From: Altererythrobacter epoxidivorans
GTDB lineage: Bacteria > Pseudomonadota > Alphaproteobacteria > Sphingomonadales > Sphingomonadaceae
Assembly (NCBI RefSeq): GCF_001281485.1
Contig: NZ_CP012669.1
Location: 496,001 to 560,000 of the forward strand
DNA length: 64,000 nt
Direction: 5' to 3'
Shown: positions 36,760 to 44,701 of the stretch, one piece after another
How positions within the stretch are numbered: position 1 is the stretch's first letter
Layout: each line of letters starts with the position of its first letter
Position numbers and translations under genes: made by a program
Notes under the pieces: generated by a model
Database searches by the model: none
The model's input: only the letters and a program-made list of their open reading frames with translations
Told to the model about the DNA's origin: nothing

Positions 36760-37432
36760 CAATAAGACAAAGTCGCATGGCCGCTGGTACAATGATGCCT
36801 GCGGAACCGCCTTCGGGCTCGAACTCCTGGGCGAGCGTTGGTCGATGCTCGTCGTGCGCGAACTGATGCTCGGACCAAGGCGATTTTCCGACCTTCGCGC
36901 CAGCCTGCCCGGAATTTCGGCCAAAGTGCTGACAGAACGCCTGACTGCACTCGAAGAGGCGGGTGTGGTCGTGAAGCGCAAGGTCACAGACCCTGTGCCC
37001 GCGCATCTCTACGAACTTACCAAGTGGGGCTATCGCGCCGAACCGGCAATCCAGGAACTGGGGCGCTGGGCCGCGATGTCGTCAGGGCATGACCCTCTGT
37101 TGCCGCTCTCTCCTGTATCGCTGATGCTCTCGCTACGGACCATGTTCGACCCGGCAAAGGCTGCTGGATGGAGCGCGACGATCGGCTTCGAGATAGCGGG
37201 CGAGGGTTTCGTGGCCCGGCTGGCCGATGGAGCCTTGCCCATCACCCGCGGCGATCCCGGCGGAGCAAAAGCGATCTTCCGCGTTCCGGTTGCGCCTGTA
37301 CTCGCTGGCCTGTTCTATGCCGGGGTGCCCGCCGAAGAGCTGGAGCGCGACGCCGGGCTCGTCATCGAAGGCGACCGCGAAACCGCCATGCGTTTTGCCG
37401 GGATATTCGAACTTCCTGACAAGCTTGCCTAG
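36740..37432 (+). CDS. HxlR-family transcriptional regulator with SCP2-like C-terminus
   Basis: A 230-residue regulator. The N-terminal 110 residues are the HxlR/MarR-like winged helix (CGTAFGLELLGERWSMLVVR, then LGPRRFSDL and ISAKVLTERL). The C-terminal half resembles sterol carrier protein 2-like domains found in some members. The GTG at 36740 gives the usual MKLQK-type N-terminus but puts the second operator repeat inside the gene. HxlR proteins often sense electrophiles. The divergent detoxification-like operon fits this. Confidence 0.88.
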   Translation: MKLQKETNKTKSHGRWYNDACGTAFGLELLGERWSMLVVRELMLGPRRFSDLRASLPGISAKVLTERLTALEEAGVVVKRKVTDPVPAHLYELTKWGYRAEPAIQELGRWAAMSSGHDPLLPLSPVSLMLSLRTMFDPAKAAGWSATIGFEIAGEGFVARLADGALPITRGDPGGAKAIFRVPVAPVLAGLFYAGVPAEELERDAGLVIEGDRETAMRFAGIFELPDKLA

Positions 37433-38268
37433 CGCTGGCGAAATGCCCAGCGCAGCGTCTTGCCGACACCCCAGGTCGCTGCCCTTGCAGGAAACGCGGC
37501 CAACCCTGGGCGCGACAGGCCGAGCATCGACCGGGCGAAGCTCGGCAGGATGGCGACCGCTTCCGCGCCTAGCATCGCCTGCACGCCGGGCGGTGTCCCT
37601 TCCGGCTTTTGAGTGAGGACGAGTTGCGCGATCTCGCGCGCTTCGGGCGATGTCCGAAGATCGGTCCGCAGTTCCCTGAATAGCTGCTCGGCCTCGACGC
37701 GGTTCAGCGGAACGGGATCTGCTCCCAATGCGCGCGCGACCACGGCAAACTGGCGATAATATTCGTCCTGCTCATGGCCCGGCATGTCGGGCCTTACGTG
37801 ACGCAGGTAGGCGGCAAGGAAACTGGTCGCTTCTGCGACATGCACCCAGGCGAGGGTTCGGGGATCGGTCGCCGAATAGGGGGATCCGTCGGGCAGGGTG
37901 CCGCCGACTTTTGCATGGATCGCGTTGACCCTTTCAATCGCGCTTTGTGCATCGTCTCTGTGCCCGAAGGTCGTCACCGCGATGAAGCGAGCCGTACGGC
38001 GCAGCCGGCCATGCATGTCGGAGCGGAAATTGGAGTGGTCGAGCACGCCCTGCAACGCGTGCGGGTGCAGCATCTGGAGCAGCAGGCCGCGAATGCCGCC
38101 GACCATCATGCCGATGATATCGGCGTGAACCATCCGGATCGGGGAATCGCGCTCGAACAGCGCTTCGTCCGACACCGGAACGGGCTGCTGACCGCCTTCG
38201 ATATCGTTGAAGACGCCGCGCACCTGTTCAACCAGCTTGCCACGCAACAGTTCGATCGGATCGGCCAT
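37429..38268 (-). CDS. MpaB-like (DUF2236) oxygenase family protein
   Basis: A 279-residue protein of the DUF2236/MpaB family, related to fungal MpaB and the bacterial rubber oxygenase Lcp. LLLQMLHPHALQGVLDHSNF and the later WVHVAEATSFLAAYLRH carry the conserved histidines that bind heme in characterised relatives. The role here is unknown. Its stop overlaps the HxlR stop as a shared CTAG. Confidence 0.85.
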   Translation of the reverse strand: MADPIELLRGKLVEQVRGVFNDIEGGQQPVPVSDEALFERDSPIRMVHADIIGMMVGGIRGLLLQMLHPHALQGVLDHSNFRSDMHGRLRRTARFIAVTTFGHRDDAQSAIERVNAIHAKVGGTLPDGSPYSATDPRTLAWVHVAEATSFLAAYLRHVRPDMPGHEQDEYYRQFAVVARALGADPVPLNRVEAEQLFRELRTDLRTSPEAREIAQLVLTQKPEGTPPGVQAMLGAEAVAILPSFARSMLGLSRPGLAAFPARAATWGVGKTLRWAFRQR

Positions 38269-38355
38269 TGCCGCAATATAGGGTGATTGCGCCTAATGAA
38301 AATGTTGCGCTTCGCATGCTTGCAGCGCGTGCCGCACCTGTATAGGCGTCGCTTC

Positions 38356-39354
38356 ATGGTTCAGAACCTGATGGAATCCGACTACGACGGAACGGCCAAG
38401 ACGCTGTTCGATGCCCCCGACACGACGCTCGACGTGCGCGACACGTTCGGTATCGATATCGACTGGCAGGTCCCTGCATTCAGCCTCGCGGACGAGCGCG
38501 TTCCTGAAAAGGACGACGGCTATGTCTTCGATCCGGATACGACGCTCGCGATCCTCGCCGGCTTCGCGCACAATCGCCGGGTCATGGTCCAGGGCTATCA
38601 CGGTACGGGTAAGTCGACCCATATCGAGCAGGTTGCAGCGCGCCTCAAATGGCCCAGCGTTCGCGTCAATCTCGATGCGCACATCAGCCGTATCGACCTT
38701 GTCGGTCGCGATGCGATCGTGCTGCGCGACGGCCTGCAGGTCACGGAATTCAAGGAAGGCATCCTGCCGTGGGCGCTGCAGCACCCCGTCGCGCTGACCT
38801 TCGACGAATACGACGCCGGCCGCCCCGACGTCATGTTCGTGATCCAGCGCGTGCTGGAAGCGCAGGGCGCACTGACCCTGCTCGACCAGAACAAAGTCAT
38901 CACGCCGAACAAGTTCTTTCGCCTGTTCGCGACCTCAAACACGGTCGGCCTCGGCGATACGAGCGGCCTCTATCACGGCACGCAGGCGATCAACCAGGCG
39001 CAGATGGACCGTTGGAACATCGTCGTCGCGCTCAATTATCTCGAGCCCGAGGTAGAGCAGAAGATCGTCAAGTCGAAGAGCCCGGAAACCGACGGAAAGA
39101 CCATTGCCGACATGGTCAAGGTCGCAGACCTGACCCGCCAGGGTTTCATGAATGGCGATATCTCGACCGTGATGAGCCCGCGTACCGTGATGACCTGGGC
39201 GCAGAATGCCGAGATCTTCAATTCGGTCGGTTTCGCATTCCGTTTGAGCTTCCTCAACAAGTGCGACGAGGCGGAACGTGTCCTGGTGGGCGAATACTAT
39301 CAGCGCGTCTTCGGCGAGGATCTCCCCTCTGGCGCGGCGAAGTCCGCGAATTAA
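38356..39354 (+). CDS. cobS: CobS-type AAA+ ATPase (cobaltochelatase subunit)
   Basis: A 332-residue AAA+ protein matching CobS, the ATPase of the aerobic cobaltochelatase CobNST. The N-terminal [12 protein letters not shown] is the CobS signature. Walker A is GYHGTGKST, the Walker B region is [16 protein letters not shown], and sensor 1 is FATSNT. The partner CobT is normally the next gene, but a penicillin-binding protein lies there instead, so the partner must be elsewhere or missing. ATG 38371 is a possible later start. Confidence 0.9.
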   Translation: MVQNLMESDYDGTAKTLFDAPDTTLDVRDTFGIDIDWQVPAFSLADERVPEKDDGYVFDPDTTLAILAGFAHNRRVMVQGYHGTGKSTHIEQVAARLKWPSVRVNLDAHISRIDLVGRDAIVLRDGLQVTEFKEGILPWALQHPVALTFDEYDAGRPDVMFVIQRVLEAQGALTLLDQNKVITPNKFFRLFATSNTVGLGDTSGLYHGTQAINQAQMDRWNIVVALNYLEPEVEQKIVKSKSPETDGKTIADMVKVADLTRQGFMNGDISTVMSPRTVMTWAQNAEIFNSVGFAFRLSFLNKCDEAERVLVGEYYQRVFGEDLPSGAAKSAN

Positions 39355-39430
39355 CCTGCGGCCCGTGCCGGTCCGTTCAGGTTCCAGAAAAGCGCTCGCC
39401 ATTACTGTGTTAATCGGATAACACAGCGCT

Positions 39431-41722
39431 ATGTTCAATTGGTTTCGATCTTCGCGCCGCAACCCGGCGCACTCGGGTGCGGATGGCGAAGGGGATGCAG
39501 GATTCTATTCCCTGCAGGAGCCGTACGGCAGCGCGTGGGACGATGCCGATGATTGGCCCCGCGGCTGGGACGACGAGCGTTCCACGCACCGTAGCGAACG
39601 GTTCGCCGATTGGGACGACCGGCTGGACCGGATCGACGACCATCTGGGCGAAACGGAAAGGCGCAGGCTTCCCTGGTGGCGTCCCGCCCATTGGCGCGGA
39701 CGGCGCAAGCGCTGGTGGGCGGTGCGGATCGTCGCGGCCATCTTCGCACTATTCATCCTCATCATCGCCTGGCTGGCGCTGACGGCTCCGCTGTCGAAGT
39801 CGCTCCAGCCGATCGCATCCCCCCAGATCACCCTGCTGGCATCGGACGGCACGCCCATCGCGCGAAGCGGCGCGATGGTGGAAGAGCCGGTCGAGGTCGA
39901 GAAACTGCCCGACCACGTGGTCGAGGCATTCCTGGCCATCGAGGACCGCCGTTTCTATGACCATTGGGGTATCGACCCGCGCGGCCTGGCGCGCGCGGCG
40001 CTTTCCAACCTGACCGGCGGATCGACGCAGGGCGGCAGCACGATCACGCAGCAGCTCGCCAAGTTCACCTTCCTCGACAGCGAACAGACTCTGACCCGCA
40101 AGGGCCGCGAGATGTTGATAGCTTTCTGGCTGGAAGCGTGGCTGACGAAAGACGAAATCCTCGAACGCTATCTGTCGAATGCCTATTTCGGCGACAACCA
40201 ATACGGACTTCGCGCAGCCAGCCTGCACTATTTCTATCGCCAGCCTGAAAAATTGCGTCCCGAACAGGCGGCCATGCTCGCCGGCTTGCTGAAAGCGCCC
40301 TCGCGACTTGCCCCCACCAAGAATTACGACCTCGCGCGTGAGCGCATGAAGCTGGTCGTCGGGTCGATGGTGGCGGCGGGATACATGACGGAAGAGGAAG
40401 CGCGGCGACTGCCTGCGCCGCGTCTCGATGTCAGGGCGCGAAACGACGTCCCGACAGGCACCTATTTCGCCGACTGGGCGCTGCCGATCGCCCGCCAGGA
40501 ACTCGAGCGCGGCTATGCCCGCCAGACGATCACCACGACGCTCGATTCGCGTCTGCAGAAAATTGCCAGCCGCGTCGTCGCCAATGCCCCGCTTGGCAAC
40601 GCGCAGATCGCGCTCGTCGCGATGCGGCCGAATGGCGAAGTGGTGGCGATGATCGGCGGCAGGAACTACGCGAAATCGCCGTTCAATCGCGTCACCCAGG
40701 CCAAGCGCCAGCCGGGTTCCACGTTCAAGCTGTTCGATTATGTCGCGGCCATTCGGGCAGGGATGGAGCCCGACGACCTGATCGACAATTCGGAGATCAC
40801 GGAAGGCGCCTATCGCCCGAAGAACGCAGCCGGACGCTATTCGGACAGCATTACGCTGGAAGATGCCTTCGCGCGGTCCAGCAATGTCGCAGCGGTGCGA
40901 CTTTACTACGATCTCGGCGGCGAAAAGATCATCGACACGGCGCGCGACCTCGGTGTGACGTCGCCGCTGCCGAGCGGGGATCCGAGCCTTGCGCTCGGTA
41001 CCTCGACCATGACCTTGCTCGAACTGACCAGCGCCTATGCAGGGATTGCCGGAAATACCTTCCCGGTGAAGGCGCATGCCTTCCCCCAAGGAGAGCGCGG
41101 ATGGTTCGACTGGCTGACGAGCGGCGAAAAATCGCTGTCATCGCGCAAGCACCAGTATGTCGAACAATTGCTGCGCGCTTCGATCAACAAGGGGACCGGA
41201 AGAGCAGCCATGCTCTCGGTCCCGAATTTCGGCAAGACCGGTACGACGCAGGACAATCGCGACGCCCTGTTCGTCGGCTATGCAGGCGACCTGGTGGTGG
41301 GCGTGTGGATCGGGAACGACGACAATTCACCGTTGAAGGGCATCAGCGGCGGCGGTCTGCCAGCGCGGATCTGGCGCGATTTCATGCGTTCGGCCCTCAG
41401 CGGCGCGAACGGTCCGGTGCCGGAAGAACGGCCCGATCCGGAAGGTCCCGTGCAGCCGATGGATGTGCCCGAACTCGGGGACATTCCGTTCGGCCTGCAG
41501 GTCCGCAACGGGCAGCTCATCTTCTCGGGCGACGAAAGCGGGATCCCGCTCGACATCGTTCTCGACGACGAGGGTGTCCGGATCGATCCCGAGAGGCTGG
41601 AACGGGCGATCGAACAGCGCCAGGCGCAAATCGACCAGCGAGAGATCGAACGCGAACAGGCGCGCGCCATCGAAGAAGCGGCGCGGGAGCTTGAGCAGCA
41701 ATTACAGGAAGCGGGGCGCTAG
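39431..41722 (+). CDS. class A penicillin-binding protein with acidic Trp-Asp-rich N-terminus
   Basis: A 763-residue bifunctional murein synthase. A cytoplasmic leader of about 96 residues is rich in Trp-Asp blocks (WDDADDWPRGWDDE, then WDDRLDRIDDH). One membrane helix spans about residues 97-117. The glycosyltransferase domain has EDRRFYDHWGID near residue 170 and GGSTITQQLAKF. The transpeptidase has S430-x-x-K433 (GSTFK), SSN at 483-485 and KTGT from K602. The C-terminal 50 residues are a Glu/Gln-rich coiled coil. The catalytic core is intact, of PBP1A type. Confidence 0.92.
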   Translation: MFNWFRSSRRNPAHSGADGEGDAGFYSLQEPYGSAWDDADDWPRGWDDERSTHRSERFADWDDRLDRIDDHLGETERRRLPWWRPAHWRGRRKRWWAVRIVAAIFALFILIIAWLALTAPLSKSLQPIASPQITLLASDGTPIARSGAMVEEPVEVEKLPDHVVEAFLAIEDRRFYDHWGIDPRGLARAALSNLTGGSTQGGSTITQQLAKFTFLDSEQTLTRKGREMLIAFWLEAWLTKDEILERYLSNAYFGDNQYGLRAASLHYFYRQPEKLRPEQAAMLAGLLKAPSRLAPTKNYDLARERMKLVVGSMVAAGYMTEEEARRLPAPRLDVRARNDVPTGTYFADWALPIARQELERGYARQTITTTLDSRLQKIASRVVANAPLGNAQIALVAMRPNGEVVAMIGGRNYAKSPFNRVTQAKRQPGSTFKLFDYVAAIRAGMEPDDLIDNSEITEGAYRPKNAAGRYSDSITLEDAFARSSNVAAVRLYYDLGGEKIIDTARDLGVTSPLPSGDPSLALGTSTMTLLELTSAYAGIAGNTFPVKAHAFPQGERGWFDWLTSGEKSLSSRKHQYVEQLLRASINKGTGRAAMLSVPNFGKTGTTQDNRDALFVGYAGDLVVGVWIGNDDNSPLKGISGGGLPARIWRDFMRSALSGANGPVPEERPDPEGPVQPMDVPELGDIPFGLQVRNGQLIFSGDESGIPLDIVLDDEGVRIDPERLERAIEQRQAQIDQREIEREQARAIEEAARELEQQLQEAGR

Positions 41723-42129
41723 CCCTCGCGGTCGGCCATCAGCACATTCATGATGGCGGTGGCGATCGGGCGGTCGCGGTCGTCCTGCCACGCCTCTACC
41801 GAAACATTGGCATTGCGTCGGCCGAGCCGGGTGATCCGCCCCTTGGCGTAGGTGGTCTTCTGCTTGCCCGCGCTCAGGAACTGGACCGTTATGTTGATCG
41901 GTTTGAGCTGTGGATCGCGGCCGTCGCTGGCGAGCCGGGCGCGCAAGGCGGCATAGCCTGCCGTTTCCAGCAATCCGCTGGTCGCGCCGCCGTGAAACGC
42001 CCCCGGCCTCCCTTCGATCACCGGGCCGAACCCGACAGTCAGCACCGGGACGCCGTCTTCGTGGTCCGATACTTCGATGCCCAGCGAACGGGCATAGGCG
42101 GTCAGGGCTGCGGAGCTGTTATCGGGCAC
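41719..42129 (-). CDS. PaaI-type hotdog thioesterase 1
   Basis: A 136-residue hotdog protein of the PaaI/YbgC-like thioesterase group. GRPGAFHGGATSGLLETAGYAAL contains the HGG motif on the central helix, and ITVQFLSAG is the following strand. It is read from the second gene of a tandem pair and overlaps its neighbour by 11 bases. Its stop shares CTAG with the PBP stop. The acyl-CoA substrate is unknown. Confidence 0.85.
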   Translation of the reverse strand: MPDNSSAALTAYARSLGIEVSDHEDGVPVLTVGFGPVIEGRPGAFHGGATSGLLETAGYAALRARLASDGRDPQLKPINITVQFLSAGKQKTTYAKGRITRLGRRNANVSVEAWQDDRDRPIATAIMNVLMADREG

Positions 42130-42571
42130 TGCGCGGATCCCTTGCGATGGTCATGAAAACCCCTGCCATGGTGGCAACGGGATCGTCGGGATCGCCGTCA
42201 TGGGCGATGCCGCGAACGAATGCGGCAGAGCGCGTTGTCCGGAAACACTCGACCTTGCCGAAGACCGAGGCGCGTTCCCGCGCCGGACGCTGGTAATCGA
42301 CACGCAGGTCCAGCGTCGCGACAGGAGTAAACCTCTTCGTTTTCGTCCAGATGCTCATGCCCGAAGCCATGTCGAGCAGGCTGATGATGGGGCCTGATGC
42401 CAGCATATGGCGATCCTCCTCGCCCAGCAGGTCCTCGCGCCATGGAAGTTCGAGCTGGACCCAGTCGTCTCCATGCGCCGAATATTTCATGCCCAGCCAT
42501 CCGGGATGGCCATGGCTGAAAAAGAAGCTCGCCGATTGTTCGGGATCGAAAGGAGGCAGGTCGTTCGCCAT
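42119..42571 (-). CDS. PaaI-type hotdog thioesterase 2
   Basis: A 150-residue hotdog thioesterase, related to its downstream neighbour. LASGPIISLLDMASGMSIW is the central helix and VATLDLRVDYQRPA the following strand. The usual HGG is replaced by SGP, so the active-site Asp (LLDMASG) would be the main residue kept. The pair probably forms a hetero- or homo-oligomeric thioesterase. It diverges from the small-peptide operon across 122 bases. Confidence 0.82.
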   Translation of the reverse strand: MANDLPPFDPEQSASFFFSHGHPGWLGMKYSAHGDDWVQLELPWREDLLGEEDRHMLASGPIISLLDMASGMSIWTKTKRFTPVATLDLRVDYQRPARERASVFGKVECFRTTRSAAFVRGIAHDGDPDDPVATMAGVFMTIARDPRSAR

Positions 42572-42654
42572 GCGCGATCCTGTGCGGATAGGGCCGCGAT
42601 ATTACAACTTTTTAATTTTTTTCAGACGCTTCCGATGGGCATCGTGCGTTTCCC

Positions 42655-42674
42655 GGGCGGCGTGGATACCGCCC
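42655..42674 (+). promoter_or_regulatory. leader hairpin before the 51-residue peptide
   Basis: GGGCGG (42655-42660) and CCGCCC (42669-42674) pair around an eight-base loop, ending eight bases before the GGAGG ribosome binding site at 42682. An AT-rich block (42601-42623) lies just upstream and may hold the promoter. The hairpin may protect or regulate the peptide mRNA. This is inference from position. Confidence 0.4.
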
Positions 42675-42693
42675 GCTAAGTGGAGGAAAACAT

Positions 42694-42849
42694 ATGAATA
42701 TCCCATCGATCGACCTTGCAACCCTGCCGGTGCTGGAAACTTCCGTCGGCCTGTTCGGAAGCCTGCGTGAGATGGTCGGCTATGACGACACGATCGTCGA
42801 CATCATGGTCTATATCTACGACATCGCGCCGCCGCCCTCGATCATCTGA
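42694..42849 (+). CDS. 51-residue peptide, putative precursor of a modified peptide
   Basis: A 51-codon gene with the perfect ribosome binding site GGAGG seven bases upstream. The peptide begins MNIPSIDLATLPVLETSVGL. The middle segment has FGSLREMVG, and the C-terminal part is YDDTIVDIMVYIYD followed by IAPPPSII. There is no signal peptide or cysteine. The C-terminus is rich in Asp, Ile, Tyr and Pro. It is followed, 11 bases later, by two genes for cupin-like proteins. The layout (short peptide, then modifying-enzyme candidates) suggests a RiPP-like system, but no known precursor family is recognised. Confidence 0.72.
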   Translation: MNIPSIDLATLPVLETSVGLFGSLREMVGYDDTIVDIMVYIYDIAPPPSII

Positions 42850-42860
42850 GGGAAGGGCCT

Positions 42861-43814
42861 GTGCATATCGATGACAGGATCGCGGCGTTGCAGGGCTCAC
42901 CGGCCTTGCAGCGTCGCTGCGCCGATGCGGCGGACACAGCGATTGCTCGCTGGCGGGAAGAGAACCAAGCAGTCCTGCTGGACCTGCAGAAATTCGCGCA
43001 AGGCGCTGCGCTCGAGGAGTTGCCGAACCTTGCCTGGACGGTGAGCGATCCTCGCGTCGCAAGCAGCTTTGTCGATCGCTGGGTCAGCGTGTTTTGCACG
43101 TTGCTACGGGAGGAAATGCTGGCGCAGGTGCCGTTTCGACACAGTCAGAGCGACAAGCTGGTTACGATGCAGATCGCTACGACCGACGGGGCATCGCTCA
43201 GCCTGCTCGGTTATGAAGCCATGGAAGCTGCGCATAGCGCGCCGACGGCGATGTTCGTCGATCGCGAAATCCATGAAATCGTGATTGCGGGGAAGGGGCA
43301 GGCACGCCGTGTTTCCATCGAGAACCAGCAAATTATCCAGACTTGCGAACCTCTCGTCGCCGGTAGCATGATCAAACTGCGGGGCTCGAAGTCGACCCGG
43401 CAGATAGAGGGCGTCGAAGGTCGGCTCGTGATCTTGCAGCTGTCGCGTGTGCCCGAAAGGCCTGATCTCTCTTTTACAGTCGACATCGCGAGCGGACGCG
43501 TCTTGCGGCGCGCATGTGGCAACAAGTCGGCAAGCCGACAGGAAATGGCTCTGGCCGTGCTGGGCGCAATGAACCGCAGCGATGCGGCGGCGACGATTGC
43601 GCGCCTTGCAGCGTCCGATGCTGCGGATCACCTACGCTGGGAGGCGGTGCGTCACGCGCTCGCGCTCGATCCGGTCCAGGGCTTCGCGGCGCTGCACGAA
43701 ATCGGCAATTCCCCCCACGAAAGGCTCGCAGGCCCTGCGAAAAATCTCACGGACAGCCTTGTCGCCGCACACCCGCAGCTTGCTCGGATGGAGACAGCGC
43801 CTTGCCCCGCGTAA
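42861..43814 (+). CDS. peptide-operon protein A, cupin-like without the His set
   Basis: A 317-residue protein I do not recognise. An N-terminal helical region is followed by a beta-rich centre (TAMFVDREIHEIVIAGKGQA, then GSMIKLRGSK) and a helical, HEAT-like C-terminus. The segment VDIASGRVLRRACGNKS and the following helices align by eye with FDLESGTVTRV in protein B, so the two are probably paralogs. The paired histidines of protein B are not kept (only H138 in REIHE). It starts at GTG 42861 with GAGGGAAGG upstream. A pseudo-enzyme or recognition partner is possible. Confidence 0.72.
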   Translation: MHIDDRIAALQGSPALQRRCADAADTAIARWREENQAVLLDLQKFAQGAALEELPNLAWTVSDPRVASSFVDRWVSVFCTLLREEMLAQVPFRHSQSDKLVTMQIATTDGASLSLLGYEAMEAAHSAPTAMFVDREIHEIVIAGKGQARRVSIENQQIIQTCEPLVAGSMIKLRGSKSTRQIEGVEGRLVILQLSRVPERPDLSFTVDIASGRVLRRACGNKSASRQEMALAVLGAMNRSDAAATIARLAASDAADHLRWEAVRHALALDPVQGFAALHEIGNSPHERLAGPAKNLTDSLVAAHPQLARMETAPCPA

Positions 43815-44701
43815 TCGACCAGAAGCCGCAGCAACCATGCACCTTGGGCGATGCCGTGGACGCAATCGCGCGGGCCGGGTTCGATCCTTCAGACGATGCG
43901 AGCGTGTCAGGCGTTGCCCGATGGCTCGGCCGGTTGATGGCGAACCGCCGCTTCCTTGGCGACATCCTGATCGAGCAGTTGAAACCCTTGCACCGCGAGA
44001 CTTCGATAGAGAGCGGATACGGACCGCAGGCGATCGTCCTCAGCCCCTTGCAGGATAATGTCTTCCTCAGGGCCAATATCTGGCCTTCGCCGAGCGATCA
44101 CTGCTTTGCCACGAGCGGCGCGGAAAGCTTCGTCTACGGCGTGCCGCACGATCACAATTTCAGCTTCCTGACAGGAGGCTATCTCGGCCCCGGCTATCGT
44201 AGCGATTACTACGAGTATGATTACGCCGGAGTTGCGGGGTTCGCAGGGGAGGAGGTACCGCTGCGCTTCATAGAGCGTTCGGCCCTGCACGAAGGCAAGG
44301 TGCAGCTCTATCGGGCACATCTCGACATCCACAGCCAACTGCCGCCCGAAAGCCTGTCGGTATCGCTCAACGTAATGCACATCGATCCCGCCCAGTCGTG
44401 GTTCGACCAATATGGCTTCGATCTCGAAAGCGGCACCGTGACGCGCGTGCTCAGCCCGAATTCGACCGAGACGTTCCTGCGCGCCGCGGTTGCAACCGGT
44501 CATGGAGACGCGATCGACCTTGCCGAGCACTTCGCTCGTTCGCATCCGAGCGACCGTCTGCGGCTCGCCAGCTACGAAGCGCGGTCGATGCTGTGCGAAA
44601 GTGCGGAAGAGCGCGATGCCTTGTGGCGCGAGGCGGAGGGATCGGGGAGCAGGATGGTTGAAGCGATTGCGCTCAGGAAGCGGGCGATGCTGGCCGCCTA
44701 G
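43802..44701 (+). CDS. peptide-operon protein B, cupin-like candidate enzyme
   Basis: A 299-residue protein. The centre holds H116-x-H118 (VPHDHNFSF), then E138 in RSDYYEYD and histidines at 173 and 177 (YRAHLDIHSQLPP). This spacing fits a cupin metal site (HxH, Glu, distal His) of an Fe-dependent oxygenase. The C-terminus is helical, as in protein A. The TTG at 43802 overlaps the end of protein A by 13 bases and has GGAG eight bases upstream. No better start lies nearby. It is the best candidate for acting on the peptide. The family is not identified, and its stop shares CTAG with ruvX. Confidence 0.7.
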   Translation: MPRVIDQKPQQPCTLGDAVDAIARAGFDPSDDASVSGVARWLGRLMANRRFLGDILIEQLKPLHRETSIESGYGPQAIVLSPLQDNVFLRANIWPSPSDHCFATSGAESFVYGVPHDHNFSFLTGGYLGPGYRSDYYEYDYAGVAGFAGEEVPLRFIERSALHEGKVQLYRAHLDIHSQLPPESLSVSLNVMHIDPAQSWFDQYGFDLESGTVTRVLSPNSTETFLRAAVATGHGDAIDLAEHFARSHPSDRLRLASYEARSMLCESAEERDALWREAEGSGSRMVEAIALRKRAMLAA

